64,000 nucleotides of DNA, taken from Halocaridina rubra. Lineage: Eukaryota; Arthropoda; Malacostraca; Decapoda; Atyidae. The stretch spans positions 1 through 64,000 of the forward strand of contig JAXCGZ010019290.1 in assembly GCA_037179515.1 (NCBI GenBank), given 5' to 3'. A program made the translations under genes and the position numbers. Positions 14,396 to 25,959 of the stretch are shown piece by piece. Each line of letters begins with the position of its first letter. The stretch's first letter is position 1. The notes under the pieces were generated by a model. It saw only the letters and a program-made list of their open reading frames with translations, did not search any database and had not been told where the DNA came from.

Positions 14396-14452
14396 TATGT
14401 GTAAGTAAATATTTACCTAATTGTGTTTATGAGAAAGGGTCCCAAGCTCTCG
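14396..14452 (-). mobile_element. CR1-like 3' tail fragment (B1)
   Basis: About 55 bp containing TTTACCTAATTGTG and the start of the 3' UTR, wedged between copies B and C. Its 5' end joins the CA-rich tail of copy C. Confidence 0.65.
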
Positions 14453-15670
14453 TGAGTGTGTGATTACCTAATTGAGTTTACGGGAAAGAGCCCAAAGCTC
14501 GTATCTTCCCGTCTCCTGATCGGTTCCATTTTATACTTAGTGATGCTTATCATACCTGTCCTTAAAACTATGGATTGAGATAGCATTAACTACCTCCTCG
14601 CTTAGCGAATTCCAATTATCAACTACTCTTACACTGAAAAAGTATTTCCTTACATCCTGCGAAGAAGTTTTCTTACGAAGCTTCAAACTATGACCTCTAG
14701 TTCTAGAGCCAGCCATATCAAAATATCGATCCCTATCCACTCTATCATAACCATGAAGGAATTTAAAGACTGTCACCATATCCCCCCCTCACTCTTCTAG
14801 CTTCGAGTGATGGTAAGTCTAATTCCCCCAGCCTCTCATCATAACTGAGATTGCGTATTTCTGGCACCAGTTTCGTGGCATGTCTTTGAACTTTTTCAAG
14901 CTTAGCTATGTGCTTTTTCAAGTGCGGATTCCAAAAGGGGGCTGCATATTCGAGTTTTGGCCTCACATAGGTTACATAAATATTTCTGAACATTTCCTTG
15001 TCCATGTGCCTGAAGGCTACCCTTACATTTGATAAGAATGCATATGCTGCCCTTACTATGCCATTTATATGTATTTCTGGAGACAAATCTGCCAGTATGT
15101 TTACTCCTAGATCTCTCTCATTTTCTGTCTCTTGAAGTTGTACTCCAGCCACCGAGTAGTCAAGCTTGGGTCTTCTTGCACTTGTACCCATTCTCATTAC
15201 CTTACATTTGGAAGTATTGAATTTTATTAGCCTCTTTTCTGACCACTCATGCAGATTATTTAGATCCTCCTGAAGTTCTCTACCATTGTTCTCGTTTTTT
15301 ACTTTCTTCACAATCTTTGCATCATCTGCAAACATATTCATGAATGAATTTACAGACTCTGGTAGGTCATTTACATATACAAGGAACAAAAGTGGCCCTA
15401 AAACTGAACCCTGTGGAACTCCACTACTAACTCTTCTCCATTCAGACACTGAGTGTCTTACTCTAACCCTCTGTTCCCTTCCTTCTAAGTAAGTTTTTAT
15501 CCATTCCAAAACATTTCCACCTATTCTAGCCATTGATTGCAGCTTCCTAATAAGTCTCCCATGTGGAACAGTGTCAAACGCTTTCTGGAAGTCTAGGAAT
15601 ATGCAATCTGCCCAGCCCTCTCTTTCCTGTAAGATTTGGCTTACCTCATCATAAATTTCTAATAAGTTTG
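14453..15670 (-). mobile_element. CR1-like LINE, copy C, 5' truncated in the RT
   Basis: Starts with the family tail (GTGTGTGATTACCTAATTG) and ends in the RT domain at 15670, where Tigger-like sequence begins. Contains GVPQGSVLGPL, FADD and the full C-terminal domain. Confidence 0.9.
14537..15668 (-). pseudogene. Partial ORF2 (RT and C-terminus) of copy C
   Basis: Open across the RT from FLDFQKAFDTVPHG through FADD to the C-terminal domain, with one frameshift in the C-run near 14783-14790 (one base more than in other copies). The endonuclease and N-terminal RT are missing because of 5' truncation. Confidence 0.8.
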
Positions 15671-16649
15671 TGAGCTAGCATATATATTTATGTTTCCAGT
15701 AGTTTCATGATTTTATTGATAAAAAAAACGTATTTATTAGCCTAAGAATAATAAAACAGTAAAAAATAGTAAACAACATAAATACTAACAGTATTGCAAC
15801 ATGTAAAATACGATACCGCTATCAGCGTTTTGGACAAAGACTCGTTCAGTCTAACTCACGTGTGCGCCGTTCACGTTGTGCTTATTAAACGTTTTGCTTG
15901 TGTTCGATAGCGTACAATGTATTTGGGTCGAAGCTACGTGAGCTAGCATATATATTTATATTTCCAGTAGTTTCATGATTTTATTAATAAAAAAAACGTA
16001 TTTCTTAGCCTAAGAATAGTATAACAGTAAAAAATAGTAAAGAACATAAATACTAACAGTATTGCAACATGTAAAATACGATACCGCTATCAGCGTTTCG
16101 GACAAAGGCTTCCACCATCTTCCATTGTCTCGCCTCACTCGTGTGCGCCATTCACGTTGTGCTTATTATTATTAATATGTTTTGCTTGTGATTATTTTAC
16201 TCGCATATTTTAACCTTTACAATGCCTCCCAAGCATCCTTCATCTTCTAAGGCTTCTTGTAGTGAGCCTAAGCGGCAAAAGAAAATGTTAACCATTGTAG
16301 ATAAAGTGAAACTCTTAGATATGTTGAAAGAAGGAAAAAAGATTGTGGATGTCGGCCGCTATTTTACGTAAACGTAAAAATTATTGTAAAATATGGAACC
16401 TATGTATGTCAAGTCATTATCACCTCATTCACGGTAAGTTTTCCTATCACTTTCATAAAAAAATTACATTGCTTACTGTTATTTATAATGTAAAGGGTGT
16501 TTTTTTAACAGTACAGGGAGGGTTTATACAGTGTAAGCATAAAAATACATTAAAATATCTATGTACATATAGGCTGATCCTACTCTGCGGATTTCCTAGT
16601 TCGTGCCGGATCCCGGAACCGAACTACCGCGATAAGGGAGGTAACACTG
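15671..16649 (+). mobile_element. Tigger/pogo-like DNA transposon remnant 1 (left end missing)
   Basis: Contains two imperfect ~260-bp direct repeats (each starting GAGCTAGCATATATAT, at 15671 and 15941), the first piece of a transposase gene, and a right end that reads GAACTACCGCGATAAGGGAG..CACTG followed by TA. The same internal repeats and ends occur in the opposite orientation at 20080-22301. The left terminus was lost or lies beyond the LINE copy C junction. Confidence 0.75.
16222..16371 (+). pseudogene. Tigger-like transposase N-terminal fragment
   Basis: 49 residues beginning MPPKHPSSSK, with KMLTIVDKVKLLDMLKEGK and VGRYF. This matches the start of the CENP-B/psq-type DNA-binding helix-turn-helix of Tigger transposases as remembered. 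It stops before the HTH is complete; no DDE catalytic domain is present. Confidence 0.7.
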
Positions 16650-17087
16650 TATATTGATGTGCATATATATATTTATATTATTAATTTTTTATGTGCATAT
16701 ATATATTTATATTATTAATTTTTTCTTTTCATTATTTTTGTCATTCTTCTGTTTGGTTTATGTGATTTTGAGCTCATTGGTCCTTTGCCTTTTATATACC
16801 AAACGTTTATTTATTTACCTATCTATATTTCGAGATTAACATAGTCTATTGTTAATGACTTATTAATGATGTTGTTGTTTTTTTTGGTTGAGGGTATTAT
16901 TTCTTTTGGATTAGACCTGCCTTACGATCTTTAATTTTTAATTCCCTCAGGTCTCCTGAGTCCTTTTTTTTTTACTCCCTCTGTCATTGTTATTTTACAC
17001 TGACTTGTGTTTGAGAAGGGGTCCAGATAGGAGACGAAATATAGCGTTATTTTTTTCTATGTGTTGTTTCACTGATGGGCTTCCTTA

Positions 17088-17168
<81 letters not shown>
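16650..17168. repeat. AT-rich DNA with a short tandem duplication and (TA)n
   Basis: A ~33-bp unit (ATGTGCATATATATATTTAT...) occurs twice between about 16659 and 16725. 17091-17168 is pure TA. No gene is seen. Confidence 0.7.
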
Positions 17169-17173
<5 letters not shown>

Positions 17174-18650
17174 GAATAATGTTTAGAACCAAGGAATATT
17201 AGTAATACTATAATCTTGAAAATTAGATAATCCCCAAATAGGGTGAGTAAGTAAATATTTTATGAGTTAGATATTGTGCCTGAATAAGCATCAGCTGATA
17301 CAGAAGCGGCAAAACGTTTTGGTTTGAGGTTTGTTCTCCCTCATCATTCTCCTCTTCTACCGCTTAATGCGAACGAATATTATGAAGGAAATTGAAAAAA
17401 AGCATTAAGGACAAACAGCAAACAAACTTGCGATATAATATCGTCAGGGATATAGCGTGCGAGGGTGTATCAGCTGATACCGAAGTGCCAAAATGTTTGC
17501 AGATAGAGGTTTGTTCTCCCACATCCTCCTCTTTTACTGCTTAATACAATCAAATATTATGAAGAGAATTGAAAAAAGTATTAAGAACAAATAGCAAGCA
17601 AATTTTCGATATAATATCGTCAGGGAAATAGCGTGTGAGAGTGTATCAGCTGATACGGAAGTGCCAAAACGTTTGCAGATAGAGGTTCGTTCTCCCGCAT
17701 CCTCGTCCTCTTCTACCACTTAATGCAATCGAATCATATGAAGAGAATTGTAAAGAAGCATTAAGAACAAACAGCAAACAAACGTGATATAATATCGTCA
17801 GGGAAATAGCGTGTGAGGGTGTATTAGCTGATATGGAAGTGCCAAAACGTTTGCAGAAAGAGGTTCGTTCTCCTGCATCCTCCTTCTCTTCTGCCGCTTA
17901 TTGCGATCAAATATTATGAAGAGAATTGAAAAAAGAATAAAGAACAAAGAGCAAACAAACTTTCGATATAATATCGTCAGGGAAATATCGTACGAGGGTG
18001 TATCAGCTGATACGGAAGCGCCAAAACGTCTGCAGATAGAGGTTCGTTCTCCTGCATCCTCCTCCTCTTCTACCGCTTAATGCGATCGAATATTACGAAA
18101 AGAATTGAAAAAGAGCATTAAGAACAAACAGCAAGCAAACTTTCGATATAATATCGTCAAGGAAATAGCGTGCAGGAAATCTATATGTTTTATTTAATTT
18201 TCCCATGTACAGTACGATATACATTTTCTTTGTAACGAATTGTATAGTTTTCTTCTTCACTCAGCTGATGTTGTTTACCTTAAGATTTCATGCAGCGTGG
18301 TCGATATGTAAATAAGATAGAATAATGTTTAGAACCAAGGAATATTAATAATACAATAATCTTTAAAATTAGATAAACCTCAAATATGGTAAGTATATAA
18401 ATATTTTATGAGTAAGATATTGTGCCTGAATAGTGATAAGCATCACCTGATACAGAAGCGGGAAAACGTTTTGATTAGAGGTTCGTTCTCCCGCATCCTC
18501 CACCTCTTCTACCGCTTAATACGATCGAATATTATGAAGAAAATTATAAAAAACATTAAGAACAAACAGCAAATGAACTTTCGATGTACAATAATATCGT
18601 CAGGAAAATAGTGTGCGAGGGTGCATCAGCTGATACGGAGGTGGCAAAAC
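17169..18650. repeat. 178-bp satellite array with higher-order duplication
   Basis: Five consecutive units spaced 177-179 bp, marked by the palindrome TATCAGCTGATA near 17290, 17470, 17647, 17824 and 18003, with two more near 18447 and 18627. Units share CCAAAACGTTTGCAGATAGA, CTTCTACCGCTTAATGCGAT and TCGATATAATATCGTCAGGG. The leading block (AGAATAATGTTTAGAACCAA...) at about 17172 recurs at about 18318, so a unit of about 1.15 kb was itself duplicated. No ORF. Confidence 0.85.
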
Positions 18651-18726
18651 ATTTGCATCCTTGTGCTCAAAAATAGCATATACCCAGAAAATCTGCTATA
18701 TAAAATAAACAACGTGTATCCAGTAG

Positions 18727-18905
18727 TAGGTTGGCTCATGGCACCAGCTACACTGAATATTCTTGGATATTCATCACACATCTTTTATAATCCCTTCACA
18801 TCTGACAGGTCATGACACTGTCCATCTCTGTTTGTTTTTACTTTATGTATTCTTCGTGGCCAGGCCCAATAAAGGCTGTTTTATTTCAGCATTTTTTGGC
18901 TTGTC
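18727..18905 (+). repeat. SINE-like repeat family S3 copy
   Basis: Contains GTAGTAGGTTGGCTCATGG, ATATTCTTGGATATTC, CCCTTCACATCTGACAGGTC and GGCCAGGCCC. Matches the copies near 19.3, 19.9, 33.7, 38.5, 48.8 and 49.5 kb. The body lacks obvious tRNA promoter boxes. Confidence 0.65.
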
Positions 18906-18929
18906 TTATTACAATTAAATAAAAAAAAA

Positions 18930-19000
18930 TAAAATCTCACCAAAAATATCCGCGATGCACTGAATTTGCAGTAGGTGAATCGCGATATAGCAGGGGATTA

Positions 19001-19003
<3 letters not shown>
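18930..19003 (+). mobile_element. Tigger-like right end fragment
   Basis: Ends with GCGATATAGCAGGGGATTA..CTG followed by TA, the same terminus as other Tigger-like elements here. The rest of the element is not delimited. Confidence 0.55.
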
Positions 19004-19090
<87 letters not shown>

Positions 19091-19092
19091 TA
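19004..19092. repeat. (TA)n microsatellite between two Tigger-like ends
   Basis: Pure TA tract joined on both sides to Tigger-like termini that use TA as target. Confidence 0.95.
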
Positions 19093-19413
19093 CAGTGATC
19101 CCCCGCTGTATCGCGTTTCTTGGTTTGCGTTTTCACTGTATCACGGATTTTTTTCACCCCCCCAAAATAAAATAATTAAATTAAAATAAAAAAATACAAA
19201 AATAAAGAATATTGTGACACCAGGATGGGCCAAAAAATTATAAAATAAAACAGACTTTATCAGGTTGTAAAGAGAATCAGAGATGGAGAGTGTAATGACC
19301 TGTCAGATGTGAAGGGATTATAAAAGATGTGTAATGAATATCCAGCTCTCTGCTGGGTTTTAATATACCTCTGCATTACTTTCATGATGTCTATTCCAAT
19401 AATTCTGCTTAGA

Positions 19414-19455
<42 letters not shown>

Positions 19456-20069
19456 CATCATCATCATCATCATCATTATTATTATTAAGGGCTCATCATT
19501 GTTTGTACATCTGTTGGTTTATTTACTTTTAATAACTGTGTAAAGTGCCCCTCCTGGCTGGGACAAAGAGAGTGTGGGGGGTTGGGTAGAATAGAATGTT
19601 GGAGAGAGAGAGAATCTTTAGGTAACTCTTGTTCATTCAACCAAAACTACATTATTTATAGTAAAAATAATAGTTTAATTACTAATTCGTAATAATAATA
19701 ATGATAATAATAACAATAATAATCTCCCCAATCATCATCAAAGGAAAATTATTGTTGCCAATAATGATAATAATAATAATATCTATGGAGAATTTATAGA
19801 ATAGACATCATGAAAGTAATGCAAAGGTATAGTAAACACAGCAGAGAGCTGGATATTTGTTACACATCTTTTATAATCCCTTCACATCTGACAGGTCACT
19901 ACACTCTCCATCTCTGCTTCTCTTTACAGCCTGATAAAGGCCGTTTTATTTTATCACATTTGGCCTGTCTTGGTGTCATAATCATCTTAAAAAAAAAAAA
20001 AAAAATGCGGTTTTCCTGTCTCGAACCGGGTCCCGGAACCGAACTACCGCGATAAGGGGGGGATTACTG
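19093..20069. mobile_element. Tigger-like composite element with internal foldback
   Basis: Begins CAGTGATCCCCCGCTGTATC and ends CCGCGATAAGG..TTACTG, with TA on both sides. Inside are two S3-type repeats in opposite orientation (about 19212-19405 and 19797-19990) that form an imperfect inverted repeat of about 190 bp, plus ATT/ATC simple repeats between them. No transposase. Confidence 0.65.
19418..19487. repeat. (ATT)n(ATC)n microsatellite
   Basis: Trinucleotide tract with a switch from ATT to ATC and back, inside the foldback loop of the composite element. Confidence 0.9.
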
Positions 20070-20497
20070 TATATATATACAGTGTTCCTTCAATTATCGC
20101 GAAGGTTCGGTTCCGGGACCTGGCGCGAGACAGGAAAATCGCCGAGTAGGATCAGCCTATATGTACATAGATATTTTAATTTATTTTTACGTTTACACCA
20201 TATAAACTGTATAAACCCTCCCTGTACTGTTAACAAACCACCCTTTACTTCATAAATAACAGCATGCAAGCATAAATTTATATGACATAGTCATGTACAT
20301 AGGAATTTTACAATTATTTTTACATTTACTGTATAAACCCTCCCTGCACTGTTAAAAAACCACCCTTTACTGTATAAATAACAGCATGCAACGTAAATTT
20401 ATATGTACGTGATAGGTAAACTTACCGTGAATGAGGTGGTAATGGTTTGTAGACTCTATAGGAAATTATTCCGCAGCCAATAACAGCTTTGCGGCTG

Positions 20498-20656
20498 TTA
20501 TTCATTGAGGCCAAAATAGCGGCCGACATCCGTAAACCTTTTCCCTTCTTTCAGCATATGTAAGAGTTTCACCTTATCTGTTATGGTTAACATCTTCCTT
20601 TGCCGCTTAGGCTCACTACCAGAAGCGTTAGAAGATGAAGGATGCTTGGGAGGCAT
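20498..20656 (-). pseudogene. Tigger-like transposase N-terminal fragment
   Basis: 52 residues, MPPKHPSSSN...SEPKRQRKM, LTITDKVKLLHMLKEGK, VGRYFGLNE then stop. Clearly the same coding start as 16222-16371, with different substitutions. It contains the first part of a CENP-B-type HTH only. Confidence 0.7.
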
Positions 20657-21129
20657 TGCAGAGGTTGAAAAAAGTGTAGAAAATAAATCACTAGCACAAC
20701 GTATTAATATGCACAACGTGAACAGCGCACACGTGAGTTAGACTGAACGAGTGAGGCGAGACAATGGAAGATGGTGCAAGCCTTTGTCCGAAACGCTGAT
20801 AGCGGTATCGTATTTTACATGGTCCAAGCCTTTGTCCGAAACGCTGATAGCGGTATCGTATTTTACATGGTGCAAAACTGTTAGTACTTATGTTTTTTAC
20901 TATTTTTTACTGTTTTATTATTCTTAGGCTAAGAAATACGTTTTTTTATCAATAAAATCATGAAACTACTGAAAATTTTAATATATATGCTAGCTCACGT
21001 AGGTGCGACCCCAATACATTGTACGCTATCGGACACTATTTCACATGATGCAATACTTTACTTTTACTTTTTCTTTTACTTTTTGTGGTTTATACCCTCC
21101 TGTAGAAGGCTTCGCTTGCTCTCTGTCGG

Positions 21130-21670
21130 GTCTTAAGTTTATTTATTTTTTTTTTTTTTTACTTTTTGTCTATCACACCTTGAAAGGCTCATTTATAGTA
21201 AAGAGTTCGATATTGTAGCATTTTTCAAATGTTTTCAGTTTTTTCTTGAATTGCACCACACCTTCACTGTCTCTGAGTAGCACTGATAATTCTTTATATA
21301 ATCTTGGAGCACTATATTGATAGGTTCTACTACCTCTATTTCGATTAGATCTTGGTTCATGCAGTCTATATTTGTCATTTGCATGTCTCACTGTGATGTT
21401 TGTTCCAAGTTCAAAAGGGACTAAATACTCATGTAAGTATTTCGGTTCTCCGGTCTGTAATGTCTTGTAGGTTAGCAAACAGATTTTGTATACAATTCTT
21501 GCTTTTATCGGCAGCCAATGCAATTCAATCAGTGTCGGTGTAATTCTTTGACGTCGCTGTGTGCCTTTTATTAATCTTGCTGCTTTATTTTGAATGATGT
21601 GAAGTTTTTTTAATAAATTGTTGGGCAAGCCATTGTAAAGGGAATTGCAATAAGATATATAACTCACAGT
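21130..21670 (-). mobile_element. Nested LINE 3' fragment (RT C-terminal domain)
   Basis: Minus-strand frame of 164 residues (21667-21173) with YCNSLYNGLP, IQNKAARLI, LIELHWLPIKARIVYKICLL and SAPRLYKELSVLLR. This is the typical C-terminal domain after the palm in L2/CR1/Nimb-like LINEs. It has no stops, so it is fairly young. The 5' end forms a perfect 28-bp palindrome with Tigger DNA at 21657-21684. Confidence 0.75.
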
Positions 21671-22302
21671 ACTGTGAGTTATATATCTAAATTTATGTTT
21701 TTTACTATTTTTTACTGTTTTATTACTCTTAGGCTAGGAAATACTTGTTTTATCTATAAAATAATGAAAATTTCAATATGTACTATCTTACGTAGATTCG
21801 ACCCTTTTCGTTTTCCGAAACGCTGATACCGGTATCTTATTTTACATGGTGCAATACTGTTAGTATTTATGTTTTTTACTATTTTTTACTGTTTTATTAT
21901 TCTTAGGCTAAGAAATACGTTTTTTTTATCAATAACATCATGAAACTACTGGAAATATAAATATATATGCTAGCTCACGTAGGTGCGATCCCAATACATT
22001 GTACGCTATCGGACACTATTTCACATGATGCAATACTGTGAGTTATACTGTACGTATATCTAATTTTATGTGTTTTACTATTTTTTACTGTTTTAATATT
22101 CGTAGGCTGGGAAATAAATTTTTTTTTTATCAATTAGATAATGAAATATGTTTTTTTCAATAAAAAAATGAAAATACTGAAAATTTTTATTTTTTTAAGA
22201 TTTTAATATTTTTGCCTATACCAAAAAATAAAATTTGCCAAAAAACATCGCGGTACAGTGAAATCGCGAGGCAAGAAACGCGATACAGCGAAGAATCACT
22301 GT

Positions 22303-22726
22303 ATAGTCAACTCGCTTTTTACACGTTTCTATAATATGCGAAATTGGAATAACACCTCCTAAAAATAACAGTAAAATATACAAAATGTGCGAGCTACGCG
22401 AGAAATAGCGAACACTATGATTCAGTTTAGTACGCGACTGCCTCTGAGGCCGTATCCCACCATGCTGCCATGTGCTTCAGTCTCTCTTCACCCAGTATTA
22501 TCCTCAACAACAACCAGGGGTTTGCTCTCCCCCTTCCTCCTCCTCTTCTCCTCCCTCTCCTACCGCTTAAGTCACCTCCTCACCGCCACCTCCTCTTCCT
22601 CCAACCGCTTATGTCATTTTTGTTTACGTTTGCATATAGGGATTCGTTCTCAGGGTGTGTTAATTTTTTTTTGCTGTACAGTATTTATTTGTAAATATGT
22701 ATATCTTGTATACTATACACTATTTC
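22303..22726. other. Pyrimidine-rich intergenic DNA
   Basis: Contains CTCTCCTACCGCTTAAGTC and nearby C/T-rich sequence reminiscent of the satellite consensus at 17-18 kb, suggesting a shared origin. No gene is seen. The open frames here are low-complexity. Confidence 0.35.
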
Positions 22727-22889
22727 TCTTCTTCTTCTTCTTCGTCTACATCTTTTCCCACTTTTATGTGGGGTCGATGTTTCTGGCCAGTGTTCTCCTA
22801 TGTTTCTGCCCCATACCTCATCCACCTACGCTTTGGTCTCCCCCTCCTCCTACCCTGTATATCCATTTCCATCACTCTCCTCCCAACTT

Positions 22890-24987
22890 ACTGTTCATCC
22901 CTCCTAATGACATGACCATACCATCTTAGTCTACTTTCTTGTTTCTTATCTGATATTTCTCTAACTTTTGAGGTACCTCTAATTACCCTTCTGATCTTAT
23001 CGTTTCTTGTCACCCCACACATCCATCTCAACATCCTCATCTCTGCCACATCCAGTTTTTTCTCTTGTGTCTTCTTTATTGCCCATGTCTCTGCTCCATA
23101 CCTCATCGCAGGTCTCACAACTGTCCTGTGCACTTTACCCCTCAACTTAATCCCTATTCTCCTGTCGCACAGCACCCCATACACTTTCTTCCAGTTCTTC
23201 CATCCCGCTTGTATTCTGTGGGTTATTTCTGACTCTAGGTCACCATCCTCTGCTACTGTTGATCCCAAATACTTGAACTTTTCAACTCTTTTCAACACCT
23301 CCCCCTGCAAATTGACCTCCCCATCCTCATCATCTCTCAATCTCAAGTACTCTGTCTTCTTCCTGCTGGTTTTCAGTCCTCTATCCTCCATCACTCTTCT
23401 CCACTCCTCAAGCTACTCCTCCACTACCTCTCGTCTGTTGCTACACAGTACAATGTCATCTGCAAAGAGCATACATCATGGAAACTGATCTCAAATACCC
23501 AGGGTTACTACATCCAAGACCAGATTAAATAGATATGGACTCAAAGCAGACCCTTGATGCAGACCAACATTTACTGAGAGACTTTTTGTCAAGCCCACAC
23601 TGCTCTTAACATTTGCCTCTGCCCTCTCATACATATCTTGGATGATTCTTACATATTCCTCGGGAACTCACTTTTCTCTAATATGCCTCCACACCTCTTG
23701 ATGTGGTACTCGATCATATGCCTTTTCCAGGTCAATAAAGACCATATGCAGTCCTTTCTGTTTCTCCTGATGCTTTTCCATCATTTGTCTCAAGGCAAAT
23801 TTTGCATCCACTGTCCCTCTTCCAGGCATGAAGCCAAACTGTTCATCTCCAATTGTCGTTACCTCTCTGAGTCTCCTCTCTATGATCTCCCATATCTTCA
23901 TAGTATGACTTAACAACTTTATACCTCTATAGTTTCCACACTCCTGAATGTCTCCCTTCCCTTTATAGATTGGGATGATTAGGCTTCCTCTCCACTCCTC
24001 TGGCATCTTTTCCTGACTAAAGATCTTTTGCATTAAGTCCCACAAGATATCTATGCCTTCCTCTCCAAGACTCTTCCATACCTCCACTGGCATCTTATCA
24101 GGTCCTGCTGCCTTTCCATTTTTCATTTTCCTTAGTTCCCGCTCTACCTCTCTTCTAGCCACTGTTGTTGTAACTGCTTCGTTTGGAAGTCCATCTTCAA
24201 ATACTGCTCTTGGGTTCTCTTCATTTAATAATCCTTCAAAATAAGTTTCCCATCTGCTTTTTATTTCATCCTCTTCTGTTAGAACTACTCCATGGTTATC
24301 CTTTATTTGTCTTACTTGGGTCAAGTCCTTGATTGCAGCATCTAGGGCCTTGGCAATTTGCCATATTTTCTTCTCTCCTTCTGGTGTTTCCTGCCCTTCA
24401 TAGACTTCATTCAAGTTCTCTGCCTTTGCATTTGCTACTGCTCTCCTTGCCTCCTTCTTTGCCTGCTTGTACTCTTCTTTATCCTTCTCCAGGCCTGATA
24501 AATCTTCCTTTTTCTTAGCTTCTCTCTTGTTCTTCACCCATTTTTGCACTTCCTCATTCCACCACCATGACTCTTTATCATTTGGGGGTTTCCTTCCTGA
24601 TGACTTTCCAAGTACCTCCTCACCAACCCTCAAAATCACCCTACTATTCTCTGTCCACCATTCTTGTACATGCAACTTTATCGCTTCCAACACTCTTCCC
24701 TTAAACATAGCTCTCAGTTCTGCATCTTTCAATCTCCACCACTTTATCTTTGGGTCCATCCTCGGCTTCTTACTTTTCCTACATTTCCTGAGCCTATGTT
24801 GCACTGCTACACTCTCCCCATTTATTACTTTATAGTTGCTAATCTCCTTCAGATGGTCTCTCGTACACAACAATAAATCTATCTGCCTCTCCCTCCCACC
24901 ACTATTGTATGTAATCAGTCTGTTTTCCTTTTTCTCAAAGAATGTGTTGACCAATGCCAGATCAAATGCCACTGCAAAATCAATCAC
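22890..24987 (-). pseudogene. RTE reverse transcriptase, broken
   Basis: Frame 24987-23668 carries WWWNEEVQ, KNGKAAGPDKMPVEVWK, YKGKGDIQECGNYRGIKLL, GFMPGRGTVDA and FIDLEKAYDRVPH. Beyond the stop, GLHQGSALSPYLFNL and the catalytic LFADDI are readable near 23.6-23.45 kb in other frames, with a TAG shortly after. Frame 23394-22888 has KYLGSTVAEDGDLESEI, RPAMRYGAETWAIKK and RMLRWMCGVTR. At least three lesions make it inactive. Confidence 0.85.
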
Positions 24988-25554
24988 TTTCTCTGGCTCA
25001 CCCCCCAGCCCCCATGAACTCTACCTATCCCAACCCTCCCAATTCCCAAGTGGCCATCTAGATCTCCTCCCAAAATTACCCTCTCCCTTATAGGAATTGT
25101 TCTAAGCTCCTGGTCCATCTCCTCCCAAAATACATCCTTCTCCTCTGCTGTACAACCAGTTTGTGGGGCATAGGCACATACCACACTGACTATCGTTTCT
25201 CCCAGTCCCAGCTTTAAACTCATAATTCTGTCACGCTTTCTATTCACACCATGTAAGCTTTCCTTCAGGTCTTTGGATAGTATCATTCCTACTATAGAAC
25301 AATTTGCAACCCTCACCCAGTTCCCTCGCCTTATTTCCTTTCCACCTGGTCTCCTGCACACACAGCACTCCAATTCTCCTCCTCTCCATCAGGTCCACCA
25401 ATTCTTGCCCCTTCCCACTCATCGTCCCCACATTAAGAGTGCCCATCCGCAGCACCACATCTGACACTCTCCCTCGAGCTTGCCTCTTTAACCCAGCCCG
25501 CCCATGACTGGGTAGCCCTTGCTGTCTTTCCAGAGGGGTCAGGCGAAGCCCCAA
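24984..25554 (-). pseudogene. RTE endonuclease domain, frameshifted
   Basis: Two overlapping frames: the first has MGTLNVGTMSGKGQELVDL and CVQETRWKG; the second has VCAYAPQTGCTAEEKD and ILGGDLDGHLG. A frameshift near 25.24-25.37 kb separates them, and the end runs into another break before the SDH-type motif region. Confidence 0.8.
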
Positions 25555-25959
25555 CGCGTCACCGAAGGGGAACGCCCTAGTATGGTGACTATTTCGTTAT
25601 CTGTACTGGCCATATTTTGGTTTTGGCAAAATTTTTATGGCCGGATGCCTTTCCTGCTGCCAACCCTCCCCATCTACCTGGGCTTGGGACTGACACCAAG
25701 TTGAGGCTGGCTTGCCCCCTCAGTGGCTGGGTTCTGTACACTCTTTATATATTAATATAAATAACTACTGGTCTTTCAGCTTTGTTATGTACTTATAAAA
25801 TATGTTTTACTTATATCTTTGGCATTGTGTGTTTATGTACGGTTGAGGAACGTATCTATGCCTATTATCATTGTTTCTTATGGAAAATGACTGTTTACAT
25901 TACACGAATTTTACATTACCCGTGCCTTTTGAAAACCTGTCCTCGCGTTGTTCCAAGTG

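Larger units (their letters stand above)
20080..22301 (-). mobile_element. Tigger/pogo-like DNA transposon 2, with nested LINE
   Basis: Starts CAGTGTTCCTTCAATTATCG and ends ..CAGCGAAGAATCACTG, with TA target dinucleotides on both sides. It carries transposase exon-1 sequence on the minus strand and several internal direct repeats containing ACGCTGATAGCGGTATC. It is interrupted at about 21.13-21.67 kb by a LINE fragment. Non-autonomous: no DDE domain. Confidence 0.75.
22727..25740 (-). mobile_element. RTE-clade LINE, minus strand, decayed
   Basis: Nearly complete element: GC-rich 5' region with GGCCGGATGCCTTTCCTGCT (on the plus strand as printed, 25640-25660), endonuclease, RT, and a 3' end of CGACCCCACATAAAAGTGGG leading to an (AAG)n tail at 22727-22745. 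Assignment to RTE rests on remembered RTE C-terminal motifs. Confidence 0.85.

Noticed and set aside
17290..18050. CRISPR-like array
   Set aside because: The repeats are whole 178-bp satellite units that differ gradually, with no short repeats separated by unique spacers, and the genome is eukaryotic.
22387..22929. 180-codon plus-strand ORF
   Set aside because: It is low-complexity pyrimidine-rich sequence running into the antisense of the RTE 3' end.
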